From positions 1 to 27,399 of IMG/VR virus record IMGVR_UViG_3300045911_000012: 27,399 nucleotides of DNA; one strand, given 5' to 3'. The stretch's first letter is position 1. The number at the start of each line of letters is the position of its first letter. A program made the translations under genes and the position numbers. This document shows, one piece after another, positions 12,206-19,082 of the stretch. This DNA is from a virus. Under the pieces are notes generated by a model. It was not told where the DNA came from. It saw only the letters and a program-made list of their open reading frames with translations, and ran no database searches.

Positions 12206-12424
12206 ATGCACACATTCCCAATGCAGCCGAGACGTTCACTTACTGTGCATCGCCTCGCTGACTGCTGGATTATCTGGTTGTCAGGGTCACACTTGACAGT
12301 AAACCAGACATACGCTATACTCTATGACAGTGGTCACATAGAGTATGTGAAGCAGACAAGTGACCACTACGACGTGGTGCGTATTGCACAACAAGAGCAA
12401 CAGAAGGAGCAGAACAATGAATGA
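12206..12424 (+). CDS. Possible small protein overlapping a promoter
   Basis: A 72-codon frame begins MHTFPMQPRRSLTVHRLADC. Its middle (HLTVNQTYAILYDSGHIEYVKQTSDHYDVV) looks protein-like, with alternating strands. It starts one base after the preceding stop but has no convincing ribosome site, and the promoter and operator-like repeat at 12293-12346 lie inside it. It ends inside the next gene. Either the promoter is embedded in a real gene or the frame is fortuitous; I lean only slightly toward real. Confidence 0.4.
   Translation: MHTFPMQPRRSLTVHRLADCWIIWLSGSHLTVNQTYAILYDSGHIEYVKQTSDHYDVVRIAQQEQQKEQNNE
12293..12321 (+). promoter_or_regulatory. Rightward sigma70-like promoter
   Basis: TTGACA (12293-12298) and TATACT (12316-12321) are separated by 17 bases. 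It shares CTTGACAGTA with the promoters at 6790 and 9285. Transcription should begin near 12328. Confidence 0.82.
12317..12368 (+). promoter_or_regulatory. Operator-like inverted repeat over the -10 box, with an overlapping leader hairpin
   Basis: ATACTCTATG (12317-12326) is an exact inverted repeat of CATAGAGTAT (12337-12346) and covers the -10 and the transcription start, a common place for repressor binding. A second exact repeat, AGTGGTCAC (12329-12337) and GTGACCACT (12360-12368), would form a nine-base-pair hairpin at the very 5' end of the transcript. The two repeats share one base, so the DNA element and the RNA element are interleaved. Confidence 0.6.
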
Positions 12425-12710
12425 TGTCGAGATGGAGCGTGCGCTCCGCACTGCCACTGCGTGGGCTAAGGACACGGTGGCAAAGACATGGCTCGAGTTT
12501 GAGCCGAACACATACAACCCACAGCCTGAGGTCCGCTACACCAACCGGAGTGTGTGGGAACTCACACTCTACAAGGATGGGCGTGCCTTCGTGTCCTGCG
12601 GTCCTATGCTGTCACAAGCAGTGGCAGACATGGTGTTGCAGATCAACAACCACTTCAACAACAAGAAGGAAGCAGTGCTGCTGCTTCAAGCCTCCACTGA
12701 GGAGGGCTAA
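12417..12710 (+). CDS. Small early protein, unknown
   Basis: The 97-residue product starts MNDVEMERALRTATAWAKDT; AAGGAG lies eight bases upstream of ATG 12417, which is preferred to an ATG 19 codons earlier inside the leader hairpin. The fold is likely alpha-beta: an N-terminal helix, strands RYTNRSVWELTLYKDGRAFV, and a helix AVADMVLQINNHFNNKKEAV. No family is recognised. It is the first gene after the promoter at 12293-12321, and the next ATG follows its stop directly. Confidence 0.75.
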   Translation: MNDVEMERALRTATAWAKDTVAKTWLEFEPNTYNPQPEVRYTNRSVWELTLYKDGRAFVSCGPMLSQAVADMVLQINNHFNNKKEAVLLLQASTEEG

Positions 12711-13124
12711 ATGACCACGTTCACAGACAGGCTAATCACGGCCTTCCGCAACCTTGGCGTCAAGAACGGCACCAAGCATCCTGCGGTCATCAACAGCCCA
12801 GACGTGCAGGCTGCTGTCGAGTATGCGATGGCATCCGCACTGGCAAAGGCCGCAGAGGAACGCAAGCAGGTGGCACGACTAGCACTGCTGCCTCTTGCCG
12901 AGAAGCACCACGCCGACCTTGGAACACACGTTGTTGTTGACTCGCCATTCGTCACTGCTACCGTACAGGTTGTGCGCGGTGCGCGGCGCTTGGACGAGAA
13001 GATGCTGCTGGACAACATCATGAAGCAGTGCAAACTTGACAAGTCCAGCGCACAACATCTGATTGACCAAAGCAAGGTCATTGGAGACAACCAGTTGCGG
13101 CTGACTGCCACGTTGGCAGAGTAG
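12711..13124 (+). CDS. Unknown phage protein
   Basis: The 137-residue protein begins MTTFTDRLITAFRNLGVKNG. It has a helical N-terminal half (VQAAVEYAMASALAKAAEER), a strand pair HVVVDSPFVTATVQVVRG, and a C-terminal helix-rich part, LDEKMLLDNIMKQCKLDKSS then LIDQSKVIGDNQLRLTATL. GGAGGG is seven bases upstream. No family or catalytic residues are recognised. A 128-base structured gap follows, making it the last gene before the replication block. Confidence 0.75.
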   Translation: MTTFTDRLITAFRNLGVKNGTKHPAVINSPDVQAAVEYAMASALAKAAEERKQVARLALLPLAEKHHADLGTHVVVDSPFVTATVQVVRGARRLDEKMLLDNIMKQCKLDKSSAQHLIDQSKVIGDNQLRLTATLAE

Positions 13125-13139
13125 CCCACTGCATCCAGG

Positions 13140-13217
13140 AGTGGGGAGTGTCCTCCTTTCCGCTAAGTCCCCTGATGGCAGCGTGACGCGCTGCGTGCTG
13201 TGAGGAATAACCCCACT
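13140..13217 (+). ncRNA. Candidate structured RNA in the longest gap of this operon
   Basis: Three nested helices can be drawn: AGTGGGG (13140-13146) with CCCCACT (13211-13217), TCCTC (13151-13155) with GAGGA (13202-13206), and GCAGCG (13178-13183) with CGCTGC (13189-13194). The helices are short, so chance is a real possibility. No U-tract suggests a terminator. It precedes the gene at 13253 by 35 bases. Confidence 0.35.
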
Positions 13218-13252
13218 GAGCGGCACACTTGTTTCAACCATTGGAGCCTTGC

Positions 13253-13471
13253 ATGAGCAATGTCGTATCCCTCGAACCCAAGTCTGTAAGCGGCCGGGCA
13301 CGCAACTGTGCATGGTCGTATAACTACAACCGCGATACCCGCACGTGGACATGGCGTGTTGAGGTGGCACTTGCTCCGCAAGTGTTCACTGGTAGTGCTG
13401 CATCTGAGCGTGAAGCCAAAGAAGCAATCCACGCAATCACTCACAGCAAGAAGGCGCCCAACCGGTCATGA
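13253..13471 (+). CDS. Small protein, unknown
   Basis: The 72-residue product starts MSNVVSLEPKSVSGRARNCA with GGAG seven bases upstream. The middle is a beta-hairpin-like stretch rich in Trp, Tyr and Arg (AWSYNYNRDTRTWTWRVEVA), and the end is a helix (EREAKEAIHAITHSKKAPN). The basic/aromatic surface could bind nucleic acid, but this is speculation. Its stop overlaps the next start as ATGA. Confidence 0.7.
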   Translation: MSNVVSLEPKSVSGRARNCAWSYNYNRDTRTWTWRVEVALAPQVFTGSAASEREAKEAIHAITHSKKAPNRS

Positions 13472-13800
13472 GCGACACGCCCTTTGACCGGCAACTATTT
13501 GTGGCCATGACCCCACAACAACAATTGGCCTGGCTCAATGGGCTGCGTGAACGCAGGCTGGCAACCGTCAGATTGTATCAGCAGAAGATGGCACAGATTG
13601 CTGCCGACAAGCGTGCTAAACTGACTGCCAAACTTGAACGTGCGTTTGTTGCAATGGAGAAGGCACATGCTAAGTTTGAGGAAGCATCAACCAAACTGGA
13701 TGTGCGCATCACTACAATGCACGCCCTGCTTGCAATGACAGAGGACACAGACGACGATGAAGAACAACGAGATACGGGAACTGCTGAGGGGGAAGATTGA
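13468..13800 (+). CDS. Coiled-coil protein with acidic tail, unknown
   Basis: The 110-residue protein starts MSDTPFDRQLFVAMTPQQQL, continues as one long basic helix with heptad character (LRERRLATVRLYQQKMAQIA, LTAKLERAFVAMEKAHAKFE), and ends in an acidic tail (EDTDDDEEQRDTGTAEGED). Acidic tails are common in proteins that engage SSB or DNA-mimic surfaces, but no homology is recognised. ATGA overlap with the preceding gene and a 44-base overlap with the next mark it as part of the replication/recombination operon. Confidence 0.72.
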   Translation: MSDTPFDRQLFVAMTPQQQLAWLNGLRERRLATVRLYQQKMAQIAADKRAKLTAKLERAFVAMEKAHAKFEEASTKLDVRITTMHALLAMTEDTDDDEEQRDTGTAEGED

Positions 13801-14020
13801 CCCCGCAGTGGGCAAGGTGCTCATTGCGCTCAATGAGCGCTTGGCTGCGCAGCATCAACAGATTATGGAGTTGGCGCGCATGCTTGACACCTTGGCCACA
13901 GCACTACATGTGCAAGCACAGACTGTGCAAACCATGCAGGGCATGATGCCAGCCGCACTGGCCGCTAAGAAGTTGTCTATCAAGGTGGGCAGTGAGGAGC
14001 ATGAAGATGTCCCGCGTTGA
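13757..14020 (+). CDS. Small helical protein, unknown
   Basis: The 87-residue product starts MKNNEIRELLRGKIDPAVGK and is nearly all helix (ALNERLAAQHQQIMELARML, then DTLATALHVQAQTVQTMQG), ending in a charged tail. It overlaps the acidic-tail gene by 44 bases and the nuclease gene by 14. Its position suggests a partner of the following recombination nuclease. No family is recognised. Confidence 0.66.
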   Translation: MKNNEIRELLRGKIDPAVGKVLIALNERLAAQHQQIMELARMLDTLATALHVQAQTVQTMQGMMPAALAAKKLSIKVGSEEHEDVPR

Positions 14021-15125
14021 AGTGCGCCTTGCCACGGCTGACGAGTATGCACAAGGCAAGCAGGGAACATTGCGGACATTTGACTACACCAAACTGACTG
14101 CCATTACCACTTGTCCTGTATGGGGGCTCTCACGCTACACGCACCACAAGACAACCAGCCAGACAAGTGACGATGTGGCCGCCCCACTGCGGGCAGGCAA
14201 GGTGCTGCATGAATGCTTCGCAGCCATCCGTCTGTGGACACTTGGCTATGTGCAACATGAGTGGGAACTGTATGAGACAGAAGGCGTCAGGCTGTTTGGT
14301 GCTGACCGCTTCCAGGCACTCAAGGATGTAGCACACCAAGGCATCAAGCAGAGCGACCTCAACGCTTCGCTGCGCAACACCGCAATGGAGTGCTTGGCAA
14401 CAGCAGACTATGTGGAGGATGCAGATGACAGACGACGTTCCTATTCTAATCTCGAAGGCAGCCTGCTCTATTATGTTCAACGATGGGACTACGCTCGATA
14501 TCCCGTCTGGGTCCCGAGTGCAAATAGTGCCTGTGGAACATTGGAGCATGGGCTGCAACGAGGAGGGCGTGTCTCCGGCATTGAGCGACCATTTGCTCTA
14601 CACATTAGTTGTGCCGATGGGGGCTTTGCGCCGTTCCTCTACACCGGACGCATTGACGGCATCCACTACGACCCACGAACACAACAAGCAATCGTGATGG
14701 AGAACAAGTCAGCAACTCGGCTCAACGATGCGTGGCGCTTGTCGTTCCACACGTCACCGCAGGTCACTGGTTACACTGTGGCAGGCTCACTGCTGATCGA
14801 ACAACCTGTGCAACGTGCGTGTGTTATTGGCCTTGCACTACCACTGCCACGTGTGTTGTCCGAAGGCCTTGCCATTGAGATGGTTGACCGTCACACTGAG
14901 CAGGTGAACTTGTGGATGGACTGGATGTTGAATACTGTCGAACTGCACGACAAGTGGCAGGACCGGCCTATGCAGGCACCCAGGCACTACCAGTCGTGCA
15001 ATCGCTACTTCCGCCCATGCCCGCTTGTGTTCTTGTGTGCATCGCCTGCCGATGAGCGTGAGGCTATGTGGGCAGGCATGCGCACTGATGTATGGAACCC
15101 CCTGCATGGAGACGACAACGAATGA
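14007..15125 (+). CDS. PD-(D/E)XK exonuclease, Cas4/RecB-like with a probable Fe-S cluster
   Basis: The 372-residue protein shows the nuclease core GRIDG (about residue 213-217) followed by IVMENKSA (about 230), matching the D...ExK pattern of RecB/Cas4-type nucleases. One Cys near residue 36 (AITTCPVWGLSRY) and a C-terminal triad (CNRYFRPCPLVFLC, about 331-344) give the one-plus-three arrangement that holds a 4Fe-4S cluster in Cas4 and AddB. It would resect DNA ends to single strands for annealing by the adjacent Sak4-like protein. ATG 14007 was chosen because GAGGAG lies seven bases upstream; nearer ATG and GTG codons are too close to it. Its stop overlaps the next start as ATGA. It is not a CRISPR gene here: no array is present. 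Confidence 0.85.
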   Translation: MSRVEVRLATADEYAQGKQGTLRTFDYTKLTAITTCPVWGLSRYTHHKTTSQTSDDVAAPLRAGKVLHECFAAIRLWTLGYVQHEWELYETEGVRLFGADRFQALKDVAHQGIKQSDLNASLRNTAMECLATADYVEDADDRRRSYSNLEGSLLYYVQRWDYARYPVWVPSANSACGTLEHGLQRGGRVSGIERPFALHISCADGGFAPFLYTGRIDGIHYDPRTQQAIVMENKSATRLNDAWRLSFHTSPQVTGYTVAGSLLIEQPVQRACVIGLALPLPRVLSEGLAIEMVDRHTEQVNLWMDWMLNTVELHDKWQDRPMQAPRHYQSCNRYFRPCPLVFLCASPADEREAMWAGMRTDVWNPLHGDDNE

Positions 15126-15997
15126 CAATCACCATTGGCTCATTCGACGTGCAACTTGGCACAGTCAAGCAACAACTGTTGACCATGCTGCTGTGGGGTA
15201 AGCCAGGCTGCGGCAAGACCGTGCTGGCAGGCACGGCACCAGGGAAGCGGTTGTGGTTGCAGTTTGATCCTGCAGGCACAGCATCGCTTACTCCTAGTGA
15301 CGACAACATGATCGTGGACTTGTCAGGTATTGATCCTAAGCGGCTTGATGCGCTCAAACAGGGCACAGCGTTTGAGGCTGATCTGGTCAAGTTGCTGCGT
15401 AACAACGACAACATCAAGACCGTTATTGTTGACAGCCTAACATCACTAGGACAGGCAGCCCTGACGTATGCTATCCTCAGTGGCAAGGCCAACAAGGGCG
15501 CATTCAAGGCCACACTAGAAGATCCTGGCCAAAGTGGCTTTGGTGTGCGTCTTGCAATCGTGCAGGACTTCGTGAAGTTGGCGCTGCGTGCGTGTGCTGA
15601 CTACAAGAAGCACTGCATCTTCATCTGCCACGAGAAGGATGCACGCGCTGAGAGTGTGAACGGCAAGAGCATGGTAGTAGAAATCACCATGAACCTTGGC
15701 GGTCAACTCAACAACAACGTTGGGCTGAGCATCAGTGAGTTGTGGTATGTAGAGGACACAGGCAAGCAACGCTTGATCTACCTGCGCAACCACGGTGTGA
15801 AGCGCCCAATGCGCACACGCATGTTCTTGGTTCCGCCAGACAAGCAGACGCTTGTGTGGGAGTATGACCAAGCAACTGACACTGGCGACACTATCGCCAG
15901 GTGGTATGCTGCATGGCAAGCCAATGGCTTCAACAAGTTGCCGCTTGGCGCAAAGGTCATAGACCGGCCCGCCGAGCCACCAACCACCGGGGGCTAG
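15122..15997 (+). CDS. Sak4-like RecA-fold ATPase (phage recombinase / annealing protein)
   Basis: The 291-residue protein has Walker A GKPGCGKT at residues 26-33, a Walker B-like TVIVDSLTSL near 101-110, and CIFICHEKDA near 180. This is the layout of the AAA_24/Sak4 group of RecA-core proteins that promote single-strand annealing in phages. The order nuclease, Sak4-like ATPase, SSB-like protein is a recognised phage recombination module. ATG 15122 overlaps the nuclease stop as ATGA. The C-terminal tail (VIDRPAEPPTTGG) is Pro-rich and flexible. A promoter with a palindrome follows the gene, so the next gene can be expressed separately. Confidence 0.82.
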   Translation: MTITIGSFDVQLGTVKQQLLTMLLWGKPGCGKTVLAGTAPGKRLWLQFDPAGTASLTPSDDNMIVDLSGIDPKRLDALKQGTAFEADLVKLLRNNDNIKTVIVDSLTSLGQAALTYAILSGKANKGAFKATLEDPGQSGFGVRLAIVQDFVKLALRACADYKKHCIFICHEKDARAESVNGKSMVVEITMNLGGQLNNNVGLSISELWYVEDTGKQRLIYLRNHGVKRPMRTRMFLVPPDKQTLVWEYDQATDTGDTIARWYAAWQANGFNKLPLGAKVIDRPAEPPTTGG

Positions 15998-16030
15998 TGT
16001 CCTCGGGGAGTAGTCCACACAACATGTAGT

Positions 16031-16068
16031 GGGTTGACGCTATGTGTGGACTGATCTATAGTCAACCC
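16031..16068 (+). promoter_or_regulatory. Promoter framed by a perfect 8-bp inverted repeat
   Basis: TTGACG (16034-16039) and TATAGT (16057-16062) are 17 bases apart. The arms GGGTTGAC (16031-16038) and GTCAACCC (16061-16068) are exact inverted copies, overlapping the -35 and the end of the -10. This suggests a dimeric regulator or a cruciform. Transcription would start near 16069, giving a leader of about 22 bases. Confidence 0.8.
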
Positions 16069-16090
16069 GCCCACAACAAGGAGCAAAGAT

Positions 16091-16510
16091 GTGAGCGAAC
16101 TTCCTAGCGTGATGGAACTTGACTTCGACCTCAACGATGCGAAGCCGCCGGTGCCGCTGCCGGAAGGCGAGTATCGTGCAACGGTGCGTGCGATTGAGCG
16201 TGCCATCTCCAAGAACAGCGGCAAGGACATGGCCGTTGTTGACTACTTCGTGTCGCCCGACCAGTTCCCGCCGGACTTCACGGACGGCAACCCGGATGGT
16301 GAAGTGTTGCGCACCTACATCAGCATGGACATGTCCGTGCCGCGCAACCGTTACCGGTGGAAGCAGTTGCACCAGATGCATGGGGTGCGCATCATCCCTG
16401 GTCGCCTCGACCTGACCGCCTTCATCGGTCGGGACGTGATCGTGCAGGTCACGCATGAGGACTACCAGGGCGAACCGCGCCCCCGTGTCAACCCGATCCG
16501 CGAGGCGTAA
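16091..16510 (+). CDS. SSB-like single-stranded DNA-binding protein (DUF669-type), GTG start
   Basis: The 139-residue protein has an OB-like strand pattern: EGEYRATVRAIERAISKNSG, MAVVDYFVSPDQF, EVLRTYISMDMSVPRNRYRW, DLTAFIGRDVIVQVTHEDYQ, ending PRVNPIREA. The motif GRDVIVQVTHEDYQGEPRPRV resembles the last strand of DUF669 and similar phage proteins that accompany Sak4 recombinases and act like SSB. GTG 16091 follows AAGGAG by eight bases. It has its own strong promoter, fitting the large amounts an SSB requires, and a GC-rich codon pattern unlike the neighbouring ATPase. A hairpin at 16531-16557 follows. Confidence 0.7.
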   Translation: MSELPSVMELDFDLNDAKPPVPLPEGEYRATVRAIERAISKNSGKDMAVVDYFVSPDQFPPDFTDGNPDGEVLRTYISMDMSVPRNRYRWKQLHQMHGVRIIPGRLDLTAFIGRDVIVQVTHEDYQGEPRPRVNPIREA

Positions 16511-16530
16511 AAAACCTCTTGCGGAGACTG

Positions 16531-16557
16531 CCACGGCACGCTATATGTGTGCCGTGG
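16531..16557 (+). promoter_or_regulatory. Perfect 9-bp hairpin between the SSB-like gene and the next gene
   Basis: CCACGGCAC (16531-16539) pairs with GTGCCGTGG (16549-16557) across the loop GCTATATGT. There is no T-run, so it is at best a weak terminator. The loop contains TATATG, which with TTGCGG (16519-16524) 17 bases upstream could be a seventh promoter buried in the palindrome. Confidence 0.5.
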
Positions 16558-16590
16558 TTCCTACCACAACAACCCTAGGAGACTGAAAGT

Positions 16591-16851
16591 ATGCCCAAGA
16601 CCACTGGTGAGAAGCGTCCCGCCGCCAAGCGCACGGCTCCGGTCGAGCGGACGCTGTATGTCGTGTTCCAGCCGGGCACCGACCCGGAGTTCATCAAGCA
16701 GGTGAAGGATAGCATCCGGACCCTGACTGGCAACGGGCGTGTTGTCATTGACGCGTTCCGCCAGGGGGATCAAATGCCGATCCTCCCGCTCACGGTGGAT
16801 GTCGAGCGTCGCCCGCGCGCTGCTGGTGCGCCGGAACTCCCGGCTGCTTGA
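16591..16851 (+). CDS. Small basic protein, unknown
   Basis: The 86-residue product has a Lys/Arg-rich, disordered N-terminus (MPKTTGEKRPAAKRTAPVER). A compact alpha/beta stretch follows (TLYVVFQPGTDPEFIKQVKD, then GNGRVVIDAFRQGDQMPIL) and an Arg/Pro/Ala tail. TAGGAG is ten bases before the ATG. The basic tail suggests nucleic-acid contact. Codon use is GC-rich like the SSB-like gene with which it shares a transcript. No family is recognised. Confidence 0.75.
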   Translation: MPKTTGEKRPAAKRTAPVERTLYVVFQPGTDPEFIKQVKDSIRTLTGNGRVVIDAFRQGDQMPILPLTVDVERRPRAAGAPELPAA

Positions 16852-16852
16852 T

Positions 16853-16947
16853 GCAGGTGTGCTAGTGCCCGTAGGGTGCTCGCAGCGGCCTGAGTAGCGA
16901 AGGCAGCACAACGAGGCGGCAGGCTGATCACCTGCCGCCTCACCTGC
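16853..16947 (+). ncRNA. Candidate structured RNA with a three-way junction
   Basis: GCAGG (16853-16857) can pair with CCTGC (16943-16947), closing the element. TGTGCT (16858-16863) pairs with AGCACA (16905-16910). GAGGCGGCAGG (16913-16923) pairs perfectly with CCTGCCGCCTC (16931-16941). The junction is compact, with zero, two and one unpaired bases between helices. Inside the second arm CCC-GTA-GGG and GCCT/AGGC (16888-16891, 16901-16904) can form. It fills nearly the whole gap between two genes and ends 21 bases before the RHH start. The 11-bp hairpin is solid; the rest is a by-eye model. Confidence 0.45.
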
Positions 16948-16967
16948 TACCACAAGGAGCACACACA

Positions 16968-17204
16968 ATGAGTAACAAACCAACTCGTGTTGCGGTGCGT
17001 GTGCCTACCACACCATCATTGCGTGGTGTAGGCATTGAGGCAAAGCGATACAAGTCCACAATACGGTTGACTGAGGACGACTACGTTGTATTGGTGGCTG
17101 CGGCTGAGAAGGCAGGCGTACCGCTGGCCACATTCATGCGCACAGTGATTGCTGATGCTGCGGCACTATATGTGTCAGGGGATCAGTCCAATGAAACTGA
17201 ATGA
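16968..17204 (+). CDS. Ribbon-helix-helix-like DNA-binding protein
   Basis: The 78-residue protein has a basic N-terminal arm (MSNKPTRVAVRVPTT). The segment KSTIRLTEDDYVVLVAAAEKAGVPLATFMRTVIADAAALY fits the RHH/CopG plan: a short strand followed by two helices, with 'pLatFmr..i.daa' typical of the second helix. Such dimers bind operators, and this one could act on the palindromic promoter sites nearby (inference). AAGGAG precedes the ATG by ten bases. It overlaps the helicase gene by 14 bases. No toxin partner is adjacent, so a toxin-antitoxin role is unlikely. Confidence 0.72.
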   Translation: MSNKPTRVAVRVPTTPSLRGVGIEAKRYKSTIRLTEDDYVVLVAAAEKAGVPLATFMRTVIADAAALYVSGDQSNETE

Positions 17205-18513
17205 ACAACAGCAACGCGCGGCTGATCGCTGCTTGGGGCTAGACCCCAACCACAAGTGGCGCGTTGTGGCTGTCACAGGACCGGCAGGCACCGGCAAAAC
17301 AACCATTATACGCACAGTGTATGAGCGGTTGGTTGATGCTGGCTACTCCCCTACTATCGCCGCACCGACTGGCAAGGCAGCACGTCGTGTGGTTGAAGCA
17401 ACCGGTTGTCCTGCCAAGACCATCCACATGTTGTTGGAGTTCCCTCGGCCAAACGAGATTGACCCAAAGACGGGCAAGTATCTCGACGTTACACTGCCTA
17501 AGCGCAACAAGAGCAACCCACTGGAACACGACACGGTTATCGTTGATGAGTATGCAATGGTGAACCGTGACCTACATCGCCAGTTGGTGGATGCCATGCC
17601 CACTGGCAGCCGGCTGTTAGTGTTCGGTGACAACCAACAACTGCCGCCCATCGAGCCTAGGCAGACAGGCAAGCCTCCCATCTTCAAGGAATTGCTTGAC
17701 AAGTGTAATGGCATTGTGCTTGACACAGTGATGCGGCAGGACGCTGACAGTGGTGTGCTAGCCAACGCTAGACGCATCCTGCAAGGTGTGGCACCTGTTG
17801 ACAATGATGACTTCTTGCGCATCATCACAGACAAGCCCATTGATGCACTGGTGGTTGAGACGCAACGCCATGACTTCCGCAAACTGCATAACCAGATCAT
17901 TGTGCCTGGCAACAATGGGTGGACTGGCACAGCCAAGTTGAACATCCTGTTGCAGATGTTGTTGTGGCCAGAACAACGTCCAATGCTGGCCTTGCCTCGT
18001 CATCCGTGGAGCCGATACAAGGACTTCGTTGCTGTTGTTGGCAATCAACGCATCCCGTTCAAGGCAGGACTGTCTGTTGGTGTTGGCGACAAGGTGATGA
18101 TGACCAGCAACTGGTATGACTTGGAGTGTGCTGACGGCACGTATGGAGTGATGAATGGCGAAGTGGGCATTGTCATTGACATTGACGAGGAACTCGGCGA
18201 GGTGGTTGTTGACTTCGACAACCGCGTATGCCGCATCCCACCGATCGTGCAGACAGTGCATGAAGGCCGCGTGCGGACAGGCTATCCACAGAAGGACTTG
18301 GAACTAGCGTATGCTGTAACGACGCACAAGATGCAAGGCAGTGAGTGTCAGCACGTCTGCTATGTGCTCAACAAGTCAGCCATCAGCATGTGCAACCGCC
18401 GCAACTTCTACACCGCTGTCACACGAGCACGCCGCTCTGTGACACTCATCACCGACACCAAGGCGTTGTCCATGTCTGTGACACGCAAGGAGCCAATGGA
18501 GTTCGCACAATGA
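17191..18513 (+). CDS. RecD/Dda-like superfamily 1B DNA helicase
   Basis: The 440-residue protein has Walker A GPAGTGKT at residues 30-37, motif Ia-like AAPTGKAARR near 54-63, Walker B VIVDEYAM near 116-123, motif III FGDNQQLPPI near 145-154, and the C-terminal UvrD-like signature AYAVTTHKMQGSE followed by FYTAVTRARRSV. This is the complete motif set of 5'-to-3' RecD2/Dda-type helicases, which unwind DNA during phage replication and recombination-dependent restart. ATG 17191 was chosen (AGGGGAT upstream) over an ATG 14 codons earlier. No nuclease domain is fused. The next gene starts as ATGA over its stop. Confidence 0.93.
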   Translation: MKLNEQQQRAADRCLGLDPNHKWRVVAVTGPAGTGKTTIIRTVYERLVDAGYSPTIAAPTGKAARRVVEATGCPAKTIHMLLEFPRPNEIDPKTGKYLDVTLPKRNKSNPLEHDTVIVDEYAMVNRDLHRQLVDAMPTGSRLLVFGDNQQLPPIEPRQTGKPPIFKELLDKCNGIVLDTVMRQDADSGVLANARRILQGVAPVDNDDFLRIITDKPIDALVVETQRHDFRKLHNQIIVPGNNGWTGTAKLNILLQMLLWPEQRPMLALPRHPWSRYKDFVAVVGNQRIPFKAGLSVGVGDKVMMTSNWYDLECADGTYGVMNGEVGIVIDIDEELGEVVVDFDNRVCRIPPIVQTVHEGRVRTGYPQKDLELAYAVTTHKMQGSECQHVCYVLNKSAISMCNRRNFYTAVTRARRSVTLITDTKALSMSVTRKEPMEFAQ

Positions 18514-19082
18514 AGTTCATCTTCCTCAATGGTCCTCCCCGCAGCGGCAAGGACACAGCGTGCAATGCCATCTTGGCAATGCAACATCCATCAACACGAG
18601 TGATGCGGCGCATGTCTGCACCCCTCAAGGCGGGCATTGCTGGTATCTTTGGCTGGACGGATGAACAGCAGCGCCGCTTCGAGGAACACAAAGACACGCG
18701 AGAGGTTGCAGACACCAACAAGACCTACCGTGAGTGGCAGATCACACTGTCTGAGGACTTCCTCAAGCCCAAGGCAGGACATGACGTGTTTGGGCGGCTG
18801 TTCCTGCAATACTGCTTGCAGAACGGATCGCCAAACCATGTGTGGGTGTGCCCAGATGCAGGCTTCAAGGCTGAGATCATGCCACTTCTGCGCGTGTTCA
18901 AGCCGCAGAACATGTTCCTCATACATGTTGTGCGTCCTGGCACTGACTTCAGTAAGGACAGCCGCAGTTACTTTGAGTTGGAAGGTGTGGCCACCATGCA
19001 ACTGCACAACTTTGGTGAGCGTCATGAGTTGGAAGCGAATGCTGCACGGTTTGCACGTCTATGGCTGGACATGCCTGCATGA
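18510..19082 (+). CDS. Deoxynucleoside monophosphate kinase-like P-loop protein
   Basis: The 190-residue protein begins MKFIFLNGPPRSGKDTACNA: the P-loop GPPRSGKDT sits at residues 8-16, as in phage dNMP kinases of the adenylate-kinase-like fold. KAGIAGIFGWTDEQQRRFEEHK and a conserved-looking helix with FLKPKAGHDVFGRLFLQYCL follow, consistent with a lid and substrate helices. The enzyme would convert dNMPs from degraded host DNA to dNDPs for replication. Start overlaps the helicase stop and its own stop overlaps the polymerase start, both ATGA. Substrate specificity cannot be read from sequence. Confidence 0.85.
   Translation: MKFIFLNGPPRSGKDTACNAILAMQHPSTRVMRRMSAPLKAGIAGIFGWTDEQQRRFEEHKDTREVADTNKTYREWQITLSEDFLKPKAGHDVFGRLFLQYCLQNGSPNHVWVCPDAGFKAEIMPLLRVFKPQNMFLIHVVRPGTDFSKDSRSYFELEGVATMQLHNFGERHELEANAARFARLWLDMPA

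Noticed and set aside
14007-15125. Presence of a Cas4-like nuclease as a sign of a CRISPR-Cas system
   Set aside because: No spaced direct repeats or other cas genes exist in the window. The neighbours (Sak4-like ATPase, SSB-like protein) indicate a phage recombination module.
16968-17204. RHH protein as the antitoxin of a toxin-antitoxin pair
   Set aside because: Neither neighbour looks like a small toxin; the adjacent genes are an unknown basic protein and a RecD-like helicase.
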